This document shows positions 17,690 through 27,351 of a stretch of DNA of 51,784 bases, one piece after another (within the stretch, counting starts at the first letter, position 1; each line of letters starts with the position of its first letter). Position numbers and translations under genes: made by a program. Source of the DNA: Candidatus Kuenenia stuttgartensis (GTDB taxonomy: Bacteria > Planctomycetota > UBA11346); assembly GCA_945876185.1 (NCBI GenBank), contig CAMCMZ010000018.1:1-51784 (forward strand), read 5' to 3'. The notes beneath the pieces are model-generated. The model had not been told where the DNA came from. It made no database searches and saw nothing but the letters and a program-made list of their open reading frames with translations.

Positions 17690-20523
17690 GCGCCACGCCG
17701 ATCCGTTGTCCCCGCTGTCTGACGCCGCATGACGGCCAGACCGACGCCTCGGGCCAGGCCACCTGCGTGGTCTGCGACCACCGCTGGCTCGTGCCACCGT
17801 CCGTCCCTGCCCCAGCGGTGAAGACGGACGGCCCGCAGGTGCTTCCGGTCCGCTCGCGGTCCGGCCGACTTGCTCCGGTCAAGCCTCTCCAGCCGGTCGT
17901 CGCGCTGCCGCAGCTTCCTGAGACTCCCCGCAAAAGCGTGAAATCGGATCGTTCCCCGGCGGTGAAGGTCCGCGATGAGGGTCGCAGCAACGAGTACCTG
18001 CCCGACGAGGACAGCCGCAAACCCAATCCACTCACCATGCGGCACGATGCGGACGACCCCGATCTGCCCATCCCGATCGTGGTGAATCCGGCCCTGGCCC
18101 CACAGCAGCCGGCGGCAGCGGGGCCCCCGGAACTGCCGATCCAATCCGATCTCTTCGAGCGGGCTGAGAAATCCGCGCAGCAGGATCGCGCCAGTTTGCG
18201 CACCCAGCCCGAGCTGCCGCCGGCCACGGCCCCCGCCAGTGGGCCAAGCTGCCCGGTGTGCGGCCATGCGACGACACCGGCCGCTCCGGGCCAGAAGCAG
18301 ACCTGCAGCGAATGCGGGGCGGTATTCGAAGCAGGTTCGGGCACGATCGGCCACGGCAACTCCTCGTCCGCCGCCCCCGCCGCGGTGCCCAAGGATCCTT
18401 TCATCGGCACGACCATGAACGGCTGCCTGATCGACCGCAAGATCGGTGAAGGTGGCATGGGTTCGGTTTATCACGCGAAGCAGCTGTCGCTCGACCGCAG
18501 CGTCGCGATCAAGGTCCTGCCGGCGGACCTCGCCCGCAATGGCAACTTCATCTCGCGCTTCGAGCGCGAAGCCAAGAGCCTCGCCCGCATCAACCATCCC
18601 AACATTTTGCACATCTACGATTTCGGCGAGGATCCCCAGCACGGCGTCTACTTCATGATCATGGAGTTCGTCGATGGCCGCGACCTTGGGGCGATCCTCC
18701 ATGAACGCCTCACCCTGAGCCAGCTCGAGGCCCTGGACTTCCTCCGTCAGGCGACCCTGGGCATCGAGCAGGCGGCGGAAAAAGGCGTCATCCACCGCGA
18801 CATCAAGCCTGACAACCTGATGGTGACTCGCTCCGGCACCATCAAGGTCAGCGACTTCGGCCTCGCCAAGGGCTACGCCGACGACAAGGACGTGACCTCG
18901 GTGGGCGTGCGCGTCGGCACCCCGGCGTTCATGTCACCGGAACAATGCGATGGCCTGGACGTCGACTGGCACAGCGACATCTACAATCTCGGCTGCACTG
19001 CCTATCTCGCCCTCACCGGCCGGCTGCCCTTCGATGGCGACACCCCCTTCGCGATCATGCTCAAGCACAAGAGCGATCCGGTGCCGGGCATGCGCGAGAT
19101 CGATCCGCGCATCGACGCCAAGGTCGAACGCCTGATCTGCCGCTTGCTCGCCAAGCGGCCTGAGGACCGCTATCGCAACTTGCGCGCCCTGGTCGAAGAA
19201 ATCGAACTCCTGATGGCGGATCTGCGCGGATCCTCCACCGTCTTGCGCAAGACCAACGGTCCGATGCGCGCGCTGGTGCAGAATCCCGATGGCTCGGTGC
19301 GTCAGACCGAACCGGCGCCGCCGCAACCCCGTTTGGCGGGTCCGCCCGGTCCGGCGGCCAAGCCCGGCCGCGCTCCGGCGGCCGCGCCGACGGCCGGTGC
19401 GCCGGAGTCGATCCCAGACTGCTTGCGGCCGGTCGATGTACCGGCCCGTCCGTCCCCTGCGCCGTCCTCTCCACCACCATCGCCGCAGCCGCCACCCCAG
19501 CCGGCCTTCCCGCAACCGATGCCGCCGGCCCGCTCCTCGGCCTCCAGCGCGCAGCGCGGTCCGGCCCGACATGAATCCAGCCACGACGACCTGCGCGCGA
19601 GCCGGGTCGGACGCACCTTCGATGTCGAGCTGGAACTCGCGCGTTCACGCGGGCGCAATGCCGAGGTCGATGCACTCGTCACCAGCGCCGACCGCCTCGC
19701 TGCCGCTGGCCGCTGGTCCGATGCGGCACGCGACTGGCAGCGTGCGTCCGAACTGAGCGCCGATCCGCAGCGCGCCTCGCGCCTGACCCAGCAGGCGAAG
19801 TCCGCGCGCCTGAAGGCCGGTCGCAACCACATCCTGGGCCGCATCCTGTGGACGCTGGTGACGCTCATCCTGGTCGCCGCCGGGCTCTTTTTCGCGCCGC
19901 CGCTCATCCACGACTATTTCCTGGGCGTGCGCCTCGAATCGGCGATGCAGGTCCGCGAACTTCCCCAACGTGCACGCGAACTCGAAGGCATCATCCGCGA
20001 CGGTCGACCCTGGCCGTGGTACGAGTCGATTTTCCAGCGCAGCTACGACCTGCCCTCGGTGGTGGAGGCCAAACGCCAGCACGGCCGGTCGCAGGAGCTC
20101 CTCAACAAGGATGTCAGCAAGCTGCCCGGCTCGGCGCCGATCGCCGCCTCGCTGACCGAGCTTGAACGCCAGTACAAGGATCAGGCGGTACCCTGGACCG
20201 ACGTGGTCAAAGGCGCCGACGCCCTGGCTCAGGGCCGTCTCGACCCGGCGGCGCAGAAGCGCGTCGCTGAGATCCGCAGCACGGCCACAGCCGAGGCCGA
20301 GGCGATCGAAGCGTCGCTCACCGCGATGACCGAGGCACTTCGCAAGGGCCGCCATGGCGAGGCGCTAGACGTGGCCACCCGGCTACGCACCGCCCGCATC
20401 GGCGCCGCCACCCTGGGCCGCCTCCTGCTGCCCGCCAGGCTCGAGATCGTCGACATCGATCGCGATGGCAAGCCGGTCCTCGACGCCCAGGTCCGGGTCG
20501 ACGGCACGGTGGTGGTGGCTTAG
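17686..20523 (+). CDS. Hanks-type Ser/Thr protein kinase with two zinc ribbons; ends at an in-frame TAG before a propeller gene
   Basis: 945 residues from a GTG that overlaps the previous stop (GTGA). An N-terminal zinc ribbon (CPRC...CVVC, residues 8-27) and a second one (CPVCG...CSECG, about 189-209) precede an intact kinase domain: glycine loop GEGGMG near 253-258, [12 protein letters not shown] near 370-377, DFGLAK near 391 and [11 protein letters not shown] Pro-rich linker, a helical segment and one membrane helix (about 717-740) lead to an extracytoplasmic domain. The frame closes with TAG at 20521-20523, apparently inside a strand-rich domain, and stays open in the same frame through the next gene. 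The kinase may therefore be the first part of a kinase-propeller receptor of about 1333 codons. Confidence 0.92.
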   Translation: MSATPIRCPRCLTPHDGQTDASGQATCVVCDHRWLVPPSVPAPAVKTDGPQVLPVRSRSGRLAPVKPLQPVVALPQLPETPRKSVKSDRSPAVKVRDEGRSNEYLPDEDSRKPNPLTMRHDADDPDLPIPIVVNPALAPQQPAAAGPPELPIQSDLFERAEKSAQQDRASLRTQPELPPATAPASGPSCPVCGHATTPAAPGQKQTCSECGAVFEAGSGTIGHGNSSSAAPAAVPKDPFIGTTMNGCLIDRKIGEGGMGSVYHAKQLSLDRSVAIKVLPADLARNGNFISRFEREAKSLARINHPNILHIYDFGEDPQHGVYFMIMEFVDGRDLGAILHERLTLSQLEALDFLRQATLGIEQAAEKGVIHRDIKPDNLMVTRSGTIKVSDFGLAKGYADDKDVTSVGVRVGTPAFMSPEQCDGLDVDWHSDIYNLGCTAYLALTGRLPFDGDTPFAIMLKHKSDPVPGMREIDPRIDAKVERLICRLLAKRPEDRYRNLRALVEEIELLMADLRGSSTVLRKTNGPMRALVQNPDGSVRQTEPAPPQPRLAGPPGPAAKPGRAPAAAPTAGAPESIPDCLRPVDVPARPSPAPSSPPPSPQPPPQPAFPQPMPPARSSASSAQRGPARHESSHDDLRASRVGRTFDVELELARSRGRNAEVDALVTSADRLAAAGRWSDAARDWQRASELSADPQRASRLTQQAKSARLKAGRNHILGRILWTLVTLILVAAGLFFAPPLIHDYFLGVRLESAMQVRELPQRARELEGIIRDGRPWPWYESIFQRSYDLPSVVEAKRQHGRSQELLNKDVSKLPGSAPIAASLTELERQYKDQAVPWTDVVKGADALAQGRLDPAAQKRVAEIRSTATAEAEAIEASLTAMTEALRKGRHGEALDVATRLRTARIGAATLGRLLLPARLEIVDIDRDGKPVLDAQVRVDGTVVVA

Positions 20524-20532
20524 CCCGGGCCG

Positions 20533-21687
20533 GTGCCCGGATCGATCCGCATCGCGCGCAGCCCCAAAATCCAGACCAACGTCGAGATCGGTGCACCTGG
20601 CATGGCGGTGGTGAAGACGGTCTTCCCGGCGACCACCGAAGCCGGCGAGGCGGTGCAGAACGTCGCGCTGCCGATCGCTCCACTCTGGGCCGCGTCCGGC
20701 ACGCGCGGCTGGGCCGGCCTGCATACCCTGGCGGGAAACCAGGTCGCCATCCAGCGCGGCGATGGGGTGATCGTGCGCGCCCTCGCCGATGGACGTGAAG
20801 TGGTGCGCTTGAACGAACCGCTGCAGCCATTCTGGCGCGAGCATGATGGCGGGGTGCAGCTGGTTGCGGAGGGCGGCGACGCGCACGACATCTATGAGGT
20901 CCGCCGCCACGCCCTGCCCAACCTCACTCAGGGCGGGTTCACCTACCGCAGCCGATTCCCGGTGCTCGCCATGCATGAGCATGCCTGCACCTACCGCGCC
21001 GGGGTGCGTCTGCGCCTGGTCGTCGAGGGCATACCTGGCGAGGTCCGGCTGCGGGTGTTCGAAGGCGAAACCCAGCGCTGGCAGTACGCCGGGCTGGCCT
21101 GCGCCCACCCGCCGATCCTGTTCTCACACGAGGACCGCGTCGGGGTCATCGATGACAACCGCCTGGTCCTGCTGGATGAGGACGGCCACAAGCCCGCCGC
21201 AGTGGTGTTCTCGACCAAGCGCACCGGACCGGCCTGGCGGCTGGATGCCGCCGGCGGTTGGCTGGTGCCCACCTTGTCCGGAGTCGAGCTCGTCCGCCTT
21301 GGCGCGCGTACCGGCCAGGCCACGCAATTGCGCGACGCGGTGCTGGCCGGGGCCGGTCCGGCCCACGTCGCGGTGCGTCAGGATCTGGCCGTCCTCGCCC
21401 GCAGCGACCGCCGGATCGAATGCACGGTCTGGCACGACGGAGCTTTCGAACCGCGCTGGCACGCCGAGATTCCGCTGCCGCCAACCCTCGCACCCGGGCT
21501 GTCCGCCGACCACGTCGCGATCGCCGATGACACCGGCCGGGTCACCGTGCTGTCCCTCGCCAACGGTTCCCTGGTCCGGCGCATCGCGCACGGCAACCGG
21601 CTCGCCGCCGTACCGCTCGTTCTCGCCGACCGGATCGTCGTCGCTGACATGACCGGCGGCGTCGCTGCGTATCCGCTCAAGCGCTGA
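20533..21687 (+). CDS. Beta-propeller (PQQ/WD-like) protein, possibly the C-terminal part of the preceding kinase
   Basis: 384 residues if the GTG at 20533 is the start. It is in the same frame as the kinase and only nine bases beyond its TAG. There is no ribosome binding site before this GTG, and none convincing before the ATG at 20602. The protein has repeated strands of propeller type (DRVGVIDDNRLVLLDEDG, DHVAIADDTGRVTVLSLANG, DRIVVADMTGGVAAYPL) and no signal peptide of its own, although a propeller joined to an extracytoplasmic domain would need export. These facts favour its being the C-terminal sensor domain of the kinase, separated by a nonsense mutation, read-through or sequence error. 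Kinase-propeller fusions are common in Planctomycetota. Confidence 0.65.
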   Translation: MPGSIRIARSPKIQTNVEIGAPGMAVVKTVFPATTEAGEAVQNVALPIAPLWAASGTRGWAGLHTLAGNQVAIQRGDGVIVRALADGREVVRLNEPLQPFWREHDGGVQLVAEGGDAHDIYEVRRHALPNLTQGGFTYRSRFPVLAMHEHACTYRAGVRLRLVVEGIPGEVRLRVFEGETQRWQYAGLACAHPPILFSHEDRVGVIDDNRLVLLDEDGHKPAAVVFSTKRTGPAWRLDAAGGWLVPTLSGVELVRLGARTGQATQLRDAVLAGAGPAHVAVRQDLAVLARSDRRIECTVWHDGAFEPRWHAEIPLPPTLAPGLSADHVAIADDTGRVTVLSLANGSLVRRIAHGNRLAAVPLVLADRIVVADMTGGVAAYPLKR

Positions 21688-21744
21688 GGTCCGCCGCGCC
21701 GGCTGGCGGTTGCCTGGGGCCGGTTCCGTCATGTCATCGCGGCC

Positions 21745-22137
21745 ATGCCCAAGGACATCGTAGCGCGCGGCCTTGCCGGCGAGGTTCCCGACCTGGTCGC
21801 CTGGAACGCCGACGGACTCGCGGTCGTGGTGACGCAGCAGCACGACACCGGCGAGATTCTGATGGTCGCCTGGGCCGATCGCGCCGCCCTCGCTGCAACG
21901 CTGTCCACCTGCTGGGCGACGTATTTCAGCCGCAGCCGCAAGCGCCAGTGGGTGAAGGGCGAGGAGTCCGGCAACCGCCAGCGCGTGGTCGAGGTGCGCC
22001 TGGACTGCGACGGCGACTGCATCCTCTACCGCGTCGACAGCCCCGGCCCGGCCTGCCATCAGAACCGGCGGTCGTGCTTCTCGCAGCGCGTCGATGCCGA
22101 TGGATCCGTTCACTGCGATCGCCCGGTGGTCGAATGA
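21745..22137 (+). CDS. hisI: Phosphoribosyl-AMP cyclohydrolase
   Basis: 130 residues, a stand-alone HisI without the HisE domain. It opens the adenine ring of PR-AMP in the third step of histidine synthesis. The signature is intact: SRSRKRQWVKGEESGNRQ in the middle, the metal-binding D-C-D-x-D-C (87-92), and C-H-x-N-R-R-S-C-F (104-112). The conserved Cys at 88, 104 and 111 match the zinc site of the family. No other his genes are in the window. Its stop overlaps the next start by ATGA. Confidence 0.95.
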   Translation: MPKDIVARGLAGEVPDLVAWNADGLAVVVTQQHDTGEILMVAWADRAALAATLSTCWATYFSRSRKRQWVKGEESGNRQRVVEVRLDCDGDCILYRVDSPGPACHQNRRSCFSQRVDADGSVHCDRPVVE

Positions 22138-23345
22138 GCGGAGGTCGCGCGAGCGAACTGCCGCCACTGACCGTCTCGCGCACCACCGCTCGTTTCATCA
22201 GCGACGGCCATCCCTGGGTGCGGATCGACCGCTTCACGCGCGGACTCGACCGGCTAAAGCCTGGTGCCGCGGTGACCCTGGTCGACGAGCGCGGCAGGCG
22301 CCTCGCTTCGGCCCTGGCTGATCCTGGCAGCGACCTTTGCGCCCGGGTCTACCACCGCCGGCCGGACCGGGATTTCGATCCCGCCGCCGCTGCGGTGCGG
22401 GCTTGGGAACGGCGGACCCCCCTCCACCGCGATCCCGCCACCGACTGCTACCGCGTGGTGCATGCCGAGGCGGATTTCCTGCCCGGCCTGCGCGTCGAAC
22501 GCTTCGGCCCGGTGCTGGTAGCGACCGTTTCCGCCGCCGTGATCGCCCCGCACCTGGATGCGGTCCTGGCCGCCCTGGTCGAGCGGATGCTGGCCGACTG
22601 CGCTTTGGCGGTCGGCGTCGAGGTCGTCGTGCGCCGGCACCTGGACGACCTCCGCCGCGCCGAGGTCGCCGATGAGATGTGGCATGCCGGCCAGCGATCG
22701 CCGGTCGCCGAACGTGAACGCGAGGTGCCGGGGCGCGAACTCGGCATCACCTATCCACTGCGCCCGTTCGCCGGACTCGCGACCGGCCTGTACATCGATC
22801 AACGCGCGACTCGAGCTTGGCTGCAATCGCGCGCCGCCGGCCGGCGCGTGCTCAACCTGTTCGCCTACACCGGGGCCTTCTCGCTTGCGGCCCTCGCCGC
22901 CGGGGCGGTCAGCGCCACTGACGTCGATCTCGGTGCTCCGGCCCTGGCCCGCGCAGGGGCCGCAGCTGCGCTCAACGGCTGCGCTGATCGTCATCGCACG
23001 GTGCAGGCTGACTGCGCCGCGTTCCTGGCCGAGGCCAAGGCGGACTACGACCTGATCATCTGCGACCCGCCCACCGCCGCCCAGGGCGGCGAGGGCTGGG
23101 TACTTCGGCGCGATTATCCTGGCCTGCTCCAGCGCGCTGCTGACCACCTGGCCCCAGGCGGCCTGCTCCTCGCGAGCTGCAACACCATCCACGGCAAGCC
23201 GTTTCCCTTGCCGGATGCAGTCGCCGCCACTGGCCTGACCCTGGTCGACGGCCCGGCCCTGGGCGAGGATGTGCCGCAAATCGCCGGTTTCCCGGAAGGG
23301 CGGCCGTTCCGGCTGGTGGTGGCTAGGCGGACGGCCAAAGCCTGA
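22134..23345 (+). CDS. Class I SAM-dependent rRNA methyltransferase, RlmI/PUA type
   Basis: 403 residues from the ATG at 22134, which overlaps the hisI stop. The N-terminal 75 residues have the PUA-like look of this family (FISDGHPWVRIDRF, GAAVTLVDERG). A middle domain and the GLYIDQR motif lead to the Rossmann methyltransferase: motif I VLNLFAYTGAFSLAAL, the acidic DVDLG after strand 2, and the DPPT catalytic loop. RlmI-type enzymes methylate a cytosine (m5C) of 23S rRNA; the actual site cannot be told from sequence. Confidence 0.85.
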   Translation: MSGGRASELPPLTVSRTTARFISDGHPWVRIDRFTRGLDRLKPGAAVTLVDERGRRLASALADPGSDLCARVYHRRPDRDFDPAAAAVRAWERRTPLHRDPATDCYRVVHAEADFLPGLRVERFGPVLVATVSAAVIAPHLDAVLAALVERMLADCALAVGVEVVVRRHLDDLRRAEVADEMWHAGQRSPVAEREREVPGRELGITYPLRPFAGLATGLYIDQRATRAWLQSRAAGRRVLNLFAYTGAFSLAALAAGAVSATDVDLGAPALARAGAAAALNGCADRHRTVQADCAAFLAEAKADYDLIICDPPTAAQGGEGWVLRRDYPGLLQRAADHLAPGGLLLASCNTIHGKPFPLPDAVAATGLTLVDGPALGEDVPQIAGFPEGRPFRLVVARRTAKA

Positions 23346-23357
23346 ATCCCCAGAAAT

Positions 23358-23954
23358 TCATTTCTCTTTGAACACCGTGTCGATCGCGATGCCGGCCGCG
23401 AGCAGCAGCGACATCGCGGCGCGATTGCCTTCCTTGCCGGGGTTGATGGAAATCATGTAGGTGTCGGCGGAGGTGAAGAACTCCTTGCCCAGACCGGCCC
23501 ATTTCTTGGTGACCAGGCCGAGTTCCTTGCCTTCGTCGTCGAGGATCTTGAAGTTCCAGCCCTTCCAGTCGCCCTTCACCTCGCCGATCTTGCGATCGTT
23601 CTTGTCGAAGATGCGGAAGCCGCCGCCGATAGAGAAGAGTTTGGACTTGAAGTAGCCGATCTCCTCAGTGCCGCCCAGCAGAATTTTCACGCGGGCGCTG
23701 ATGAACGTGAACCCGCGCTCGATCGCGAGGACGACCTTGCCGTTGCCGTGCTCGTCGGGGTTCTCGACGAAGACCACCGACGTCGGCAGCATCTGCTTGT
23801 TCAACAGAAAGCGCAGGAACTGGATTAAGCCGGAGACTTTCTCCTGGGCGATCCCGACCTTCTTGCCGGTTTCCGGATTGATCAGGTCGTAGGCGTCGGA
23901 CAGTTTGAAGAGCCCGACGTGCTCTTTCACGAGGATCTGGTTGAGGGTGAGCAT
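23358..23954 (-). CDS. LURP-one-related / phospholipid scramblase-like protein
   Basis: 198 residues from the ATG at 23954, which has GGAAGG upstream. The pattern of short strands with fixed glycines (YDLINPETGKKVG, FRIFDKNDRKIGEVKG, FKILDDEGKELG), followed by a hydrophobic C-terminal helix (AAMSLLLAAGIAIDTVF), matches the tubby-like scramblase/LURP-one family. Function in bacteria is unclear; an anchored peripheral membrane role is plausible. It lies 146 bases downstream of the MFS gene on the same strand, with a small tandem repeat between, and converges with the methyltransferase gene. Confidence 0.75.
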   Translation of the reverse strand: MLTLNQILVKEHVGLFKLSDAYDLINPETGKKVGIAQEKVSGLIQFLRFLLNKQMLPTSVVFVENPDEHGNGKVVLAIERGFTFISARVKILLGGTEEIGYFKSKLFSIGGGFRIFDKNDRKIGEVKGDWKGWNFKILDDEGKELGLVTKKWAGLGKEFFTSADTYMISINPGKEGNRAAMSLLLAAGIAIDTVFKEK

Positions 23955-24040
23955 AGCCTGGCCTTCCGGGTTGGTTTGCGTCGAATCCGCTGCGGTGCCA
24001 GGATCCTCGGGCGGCTGGTCCGGGTGCAAGGACGGCGGTC

Positions 24041-24080
24041 AGAGCGCGTCAGAGCGCGTCAGAGCGCGTCAGAGCGCGTC
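24041..24080 (+). repeat. 10-base tandem repeat, four copies
   Basis: Four perfect copies of agagcgcgtc in a row, in the gap between the MFS gene and the scramblase-like gene. The unit length is not a multiple of three, so the array is clearly non-coding. Perfect identity implies recent slippage. Confidence 0.95.
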
Positions 24081-24100
24081 GGCTCGACCCCGTCCTGCCC

Positions 24101-25438
24101 TTATTCCACCTTGCCGGTCATCCCGCTGCCTGCCGGCAACCGCGCCAGCAGGACGACCGGCACCAGCAGACAGACCGCGCCGATCCAATAGGGCGCGGCC
24201 GGGCTGAAGCTGAAATAAGCGATCGCGCCCAGGAGAGGCCCGCCAGCCCGGCCAAGCGCGCCGGCGCTGCGGAAGGCGCCCATCACCCAACCCTGGCGCG
24301 TAGGATCGCCGGCCAGGCTGGCGAGGGCGCTGAGCGCGGGGAAGACCAGGCCGGTGCCGACCGACAGCAGGCAGACGCCGGTCCACATCAGCGATTCGCG
24401 CGGATGCGCATCGACCAGGGCGAGCAGGGCGAAGCCGGGCACCATGGCGATGACCCCGGCGATGCCGAGCGCGCGCGGCCCGAATCGGCGCACGAACGGG
24501 CGGAAGACCGCGCCCTGCATGGTGGCGGCGACGAGACCCATGACGACGAACAGCCAGCCGTTGCGGGCGGGATCGAAGTTCAGACGAGCGGCGACCAGGA
24601 AGACCAGCGTCGCCTCCATGGCGGAGAACAGCAGGGTGTAGGTCAGAAAGGCGAGATTGATCGCCGACACACCCGGGCCGAGATCGGCGCGGAACATCTG
24701 GGCCGGGTCAAGCGTGCGCGTCGCGGGCGGGGCGGTGGTGCGTTTTTCCGGGGGCAGTGTCTCGCTGAAGAAGCGCCAGGCCCAAACGAGGTTGATGAGC
24801 GACAAGGCCACCGCGATCAAGGCGGCGCAGGTGAACGGGTTTACTCCCAGCACCTGGCCGGTGGCGGCCCAGTGCGGCAGATAAGCCCAGGCGAATGCGC
24901 CGATCGCCGGCCCCAGGATGAAGCCCAGGCCGAACGCCATGCCGACCGTCGCCATTCCCCGGCTGCGGGTTTCCGGGGTGGTGAGATCCGCCACCGCCGC
25001 GTTCGCCACAGCCACGTTGCCGGTCATCCCGCCGGCGATCAGGCGCGACAGCAGCAGCACCGTGAAATCACAAGAAAAAGCCCACAGCACCGCCGCCATC
25101 AGGCTGCCGCCGATCGAGAACAGCAGCACCGGCCGGCGCCCGACCCGGTCGGACAACCGGCCCCACAGCGGCGCAGTGATGAACTGGACGCCGGAGTAGA
25201 TCGCACCGATGGCACCGCCGAACAGCGCCGCCTGCTGGCCCGTGTCAGCGTGCGGGAAGAGCGCGGTGATGCCGCCGAGCAGCGCGTGGAGCAGACCGCG
25301 GTCGTGCTCAAGGTAGAACTTCATCATCTCGGCATACAGCGGGAACAGGATGCCGAAGCCGGCCAGATCGATGAACAGGACCAGGAACACCGTGCCCAGG
25401 CCGGTGAATCTTTTGCCTACGTGGGTGCCGTTGCTCAT
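24101..25438 (-). CDS. MFS transporter, drug-exporter (TetA-like) family
   Basis: 445 residues with about 12 membrane helices. The start at 25438 is chosen because GGGAA precedes it and the first helix (VFLVLFIDLAGFGILFPLY) follows at once. Motif A between helices 2 and 3 is clear (GRLSDRVGRRPVLL) and the helix 5 region (GLGFILGPAIGA) carries the exporter motif C. This is the DHA1 group that includes TetA. The substrate cannot be predicted and no local regulator is visible. The N-terminal loop between helices 1 and 2 is longer than usual. Confidence 0.85.
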   Translation of the reverse strand: MSNGTHVGKRFTGLGTVFLVLFIDLAGFGILFPLYAEMMKFYLEHDRGLLHALLGGITALFPHADTGQQAALFGGAIGAIYSGVQFITAPLWGRLSDRVGRRPVLLFSIGGSLMAAVLWAFSCDFTVLLLSRLIAGGMTGNVAVANAAVADLTTPETRSRGMATVGMAFGLGFILGPAIGAFAWAYLPHWAATGQVLGVNPFTCAALIAVALSLINLVWAWRFFSETLPPEKRTTAPPATRTLDPAQMFRADLGPGVSAINLAFLTYTLLFSAMEATLVFLVAARLNFDPARNGWLFVVMGLVAATMQGAVFRPFVRRFGPRALGIAGVIAMVPGFALLALVDAHPRESLMWTGVCLLSVGTGLVFPALSALASLAGDPTRQGWVMGAFRSAGALGRAGGPLLGAIAYFSFSPAAPYWIGAVCLLVPVVLLARLPAGSGMTGKVE

Positions 25439-25597
25439 TCGATTCCCAGCATCGTTACCACCCGTTTCATTGCCAGCGTCTGAGAATAATGAAAAACGGC
25501 CCGAGTACCCCAGATGCAAGGCGGGAGGAGGGAGTTGGGCAGCGCCCAATGACCGACGACCAACGCCGCAGATGGGGTGCTCCGGCCGGTTTTCACC

Positions 25598-26488
25598 TCA
25601 ACCGACCACGTAAACCGTAATGAACAAAATCACCCAGACGATGTCGACGAAGTGCCAGTACCACGACGCTGCGACGGCCGAGAAATGCCGCTCGTCGCGG
25701 AAGTGCCCGGTCTGGATGCGCGCCAGCACCATGAACAGCATGACCAGGCCGATCGCGACGTGCAGGCCGTGGAAGCCGGTGCCGACGTAAAACACTGCAG
25801 CGAACGACGAATGCTCGTTATTAAGGCCGAGGGGGGTGAACCCCCGGTTGATAAGTTCACCCCACTCGAAGCCCTGGAAGCCGAGGAACGCGACGCCAAG
25901 GACGATGGTCAGGGCGTACAGCACCTTGGCCAGGACCGGGCGATGGTGGATCAGGGCGTGGTGGGCGAACTCGCAGGTCACCGACGACGACAGCAGGATG
26001 AACGTCGCATAGGCCACCAGTGGTCCACCGAAGTGGAAACCCTCGGCGTGGGGTGGCCCGAAGTTGGGGTCGCCGGCGTGGCGGACATAGAAGAACGCGA
26101 ACACGGCGGCGAAGGCCATGAGCTCACCGCAGAGGAACAGGAGCAGGAACAGTTGCAGATCGCGCTGCTGCGCTGACGCGTCGTGGCTGATCACCTTCTC
26201 GCTGATGATCTGGTGGCCCCAGCCCATCAGGCAGTAGATGAACACCAGGAGTCCGCCAAAAATCAGGAAGATACCAAAAGTCGGATCGCCGAGCGGGCCG
26301 AACCCCTTGAGGGTGCCCAGCAGCGACAGCACCCCGAACGGGATGACGGTCAAGCCGGCGGTGACCAGCAGTGGCCACAGGCTGGGCGGCGGCACGTGGC
26401 TCATCGGATCGTCGTGGCCGGCGTGGCTGGCGACAGCCTCGCCGCCAGGTGCAACTACGGCAGAAGAAGATGGAAGATGGTCGGTCAT
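25598..26488 (-). CDS. ctaE: Cytochrome c oxidase subunit III
   Basis: 296 residues with about seven hydrophobic segments. Conserved subunit III features are FLLLFLCGELMAFAAVFAFFYVRH, the FQGFEW and FYVGTGFHGLHVAIG region, and SWYWHFVDIVWVILFITVYV at the C-terminus. An extended hydrophilic N-terminus of about 35 residues is rich in His and Pro. Subunit III stabilises proton uptake in aa3 oxidases. It is the last gene of the oxidase operon and overlaps the small membrane protein by ATGA. No good terminator follows. Confidence 0.95.
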   Translation of the reverse strand: MTDHLPSSSAVVAPGGEAVASHAGHDDPMSHVPPPSLWPLLVTAGLTVIPFGVLSLLGTLKGFGPLGDPTFGIFLIFGGLLVFIYCLMGWGHQIISEKVISHDASAQQRDLQLFLLLFLCGELMAFAAVFAFFYVRHAGDPNFGPPHAEGFHFGGPLVAYATFILLSSSVTCEFAHHALIHHRPVLAKVLYALTIVLGVAFLGFQGFEWGELINRGFTPLGLNNEHSSFAAVFYVGTGFHGLHVAIGLVMLFMVLARIQTGHFRDERHFSAVAASWYWHFVDIVWVILFITVYVVG

Positions 26489-26712
26489 CGGCTCGGCTCC
26501 GTGCTGGCGGGGCGGGATTGCGCGTCCTGCTGCAGCCGCTTGTACTCGGTCGGATCCTTGGGCAGTCCGTGCAGGGTGAAGATGGCGATGAAGCCGGCGG
26601 TCAGTCCCAGAGCGACCAGGCCGAGGATCAGGCCAAGGCGGTCAGCACGCCGGCGTTGTTCGGGGGTCGCTGGCTGCGGGATGGCGGGATCAGCGATAGC
26701 GGAATCGTTCAT
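26485..26712 (-). CDS. Small single-helix membrane protein of the oxidase operon
   Basis: 75 residues with one membrane helix (LGLILGLVALGLTAGFIAIFTLHG). It has an N-terminal stretch with several Pro and a polar C-terminus. It overlaps ctaG upstream and ctaE downstream by ATGA, so it is certainly inside the operon. The position between Cox11 and subunit III matches small accessory proteins (CoxF-like) seen in some oxidase operons, but the sequence itself is too plain to name. Confidence 0.8.
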   Translation of the reverse strand: MNDSAIADPAIPQPATPEQRRRADRLGLILGLVALGLTAGFIAIFTLHGLPKDPTEYKRLQQDAQSRPASTEPSR

Positions 26713-27347
26713 GGCTTTGACCCGTTGGGCGCAGGCACCGGCGGCAGCACCTGGAGCTGCTGCCGCACCTGCTGCTGCTGCGCGCTCGGCTTCGCACCCT
26801 CGGCGATCGGGAACAGGCTGTAGCAGACCGTCGCGGTGGTGATGCGCTCGTCGATCGCCGGGGCGAAGGTGAAGCGCACCGGGAAGTCGCGGGTCTCGCC
26901 GGCGGCGATCTCCTGGTCGCTGAAGCAGAAGCAGACCTTGAGCTTGAAGTGCTCGGCGCCCTGGTTCGGGCTGATCTGGTGTGTGGGGCGGAAACGCACC
27001 GGTTTGTCGCCCAGGTTCTGGAAGTGGTAGACGTTGTCGGCGTCCACGCCGGGAGTCAGCTTCACCACGCGGCGGTCGGGATAGAAGCGCACCGGCAGGT
27101 TCTCGAAGACCTTGGCCTGGAAGAAGACCTCGATGATCCTCCCATCGGCAACAGCCCCGGCAGGAGCCGCCGCTTCGGTGTTGTTCGGGCTGTAACCGGT
27201 GCCAGTCAGCTTGCACCACAGGCCATAAAAGCGCGGGAAGACGAAGAATCCCAGGGCCGCCATGCCGAGGGGCAGGGCGACGAGGAGCGCGATCAGGCGC
27301 AGGCGGCCCGGGCGGGCGAGGGCGTGGGTGGAGGCGAGCGTGGGCAT
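26709..27347 (-). CDS. ctaG: Cox11/CtaG copper chaperone for cytochrome oxidase
   Basis: 212 residues: one N-terminal membrane helix (LIALLVALPLGMAALGFFVF) and a periplasmic immunoglobulin-like domain. The copper-binding CFCF motif is present (KLKVCFCFSDQ), as are FYGLWCKLTGTGY and the VRFTFAP strand. Family knowledge: it delivers copper to the CuB site of subunit I. The tail after the domain is rich in Gln and Pro. It starts four bases after ctaB ends. Confidence 0.93.
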   Translation of the reverse strand: MPTLASTHALARPGRLRLIALLVALPLGMAALGFFVFPRFYGLWCKLTGTGYSPNNTEAAAPAGAVADGRIIEVFFQAKVFENLPVRFYPDRRVVKLTPGVDADNVYHFQNLGDKPVRFRPTHQISPNQGAEHFKLKVCFCFSDQEIAAGETRDFPVRFTFAPAIDERITTATVCYSLFPIAEGAKPSAQQQQVRQQLQVLPPVPAPNGSKP

Positions 27348-27351
27348 GGGT

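Noticed and set aside
24041..24080. CRISPR array
   Set aside because: The units are directly adjacent 10-mers with no spacers.
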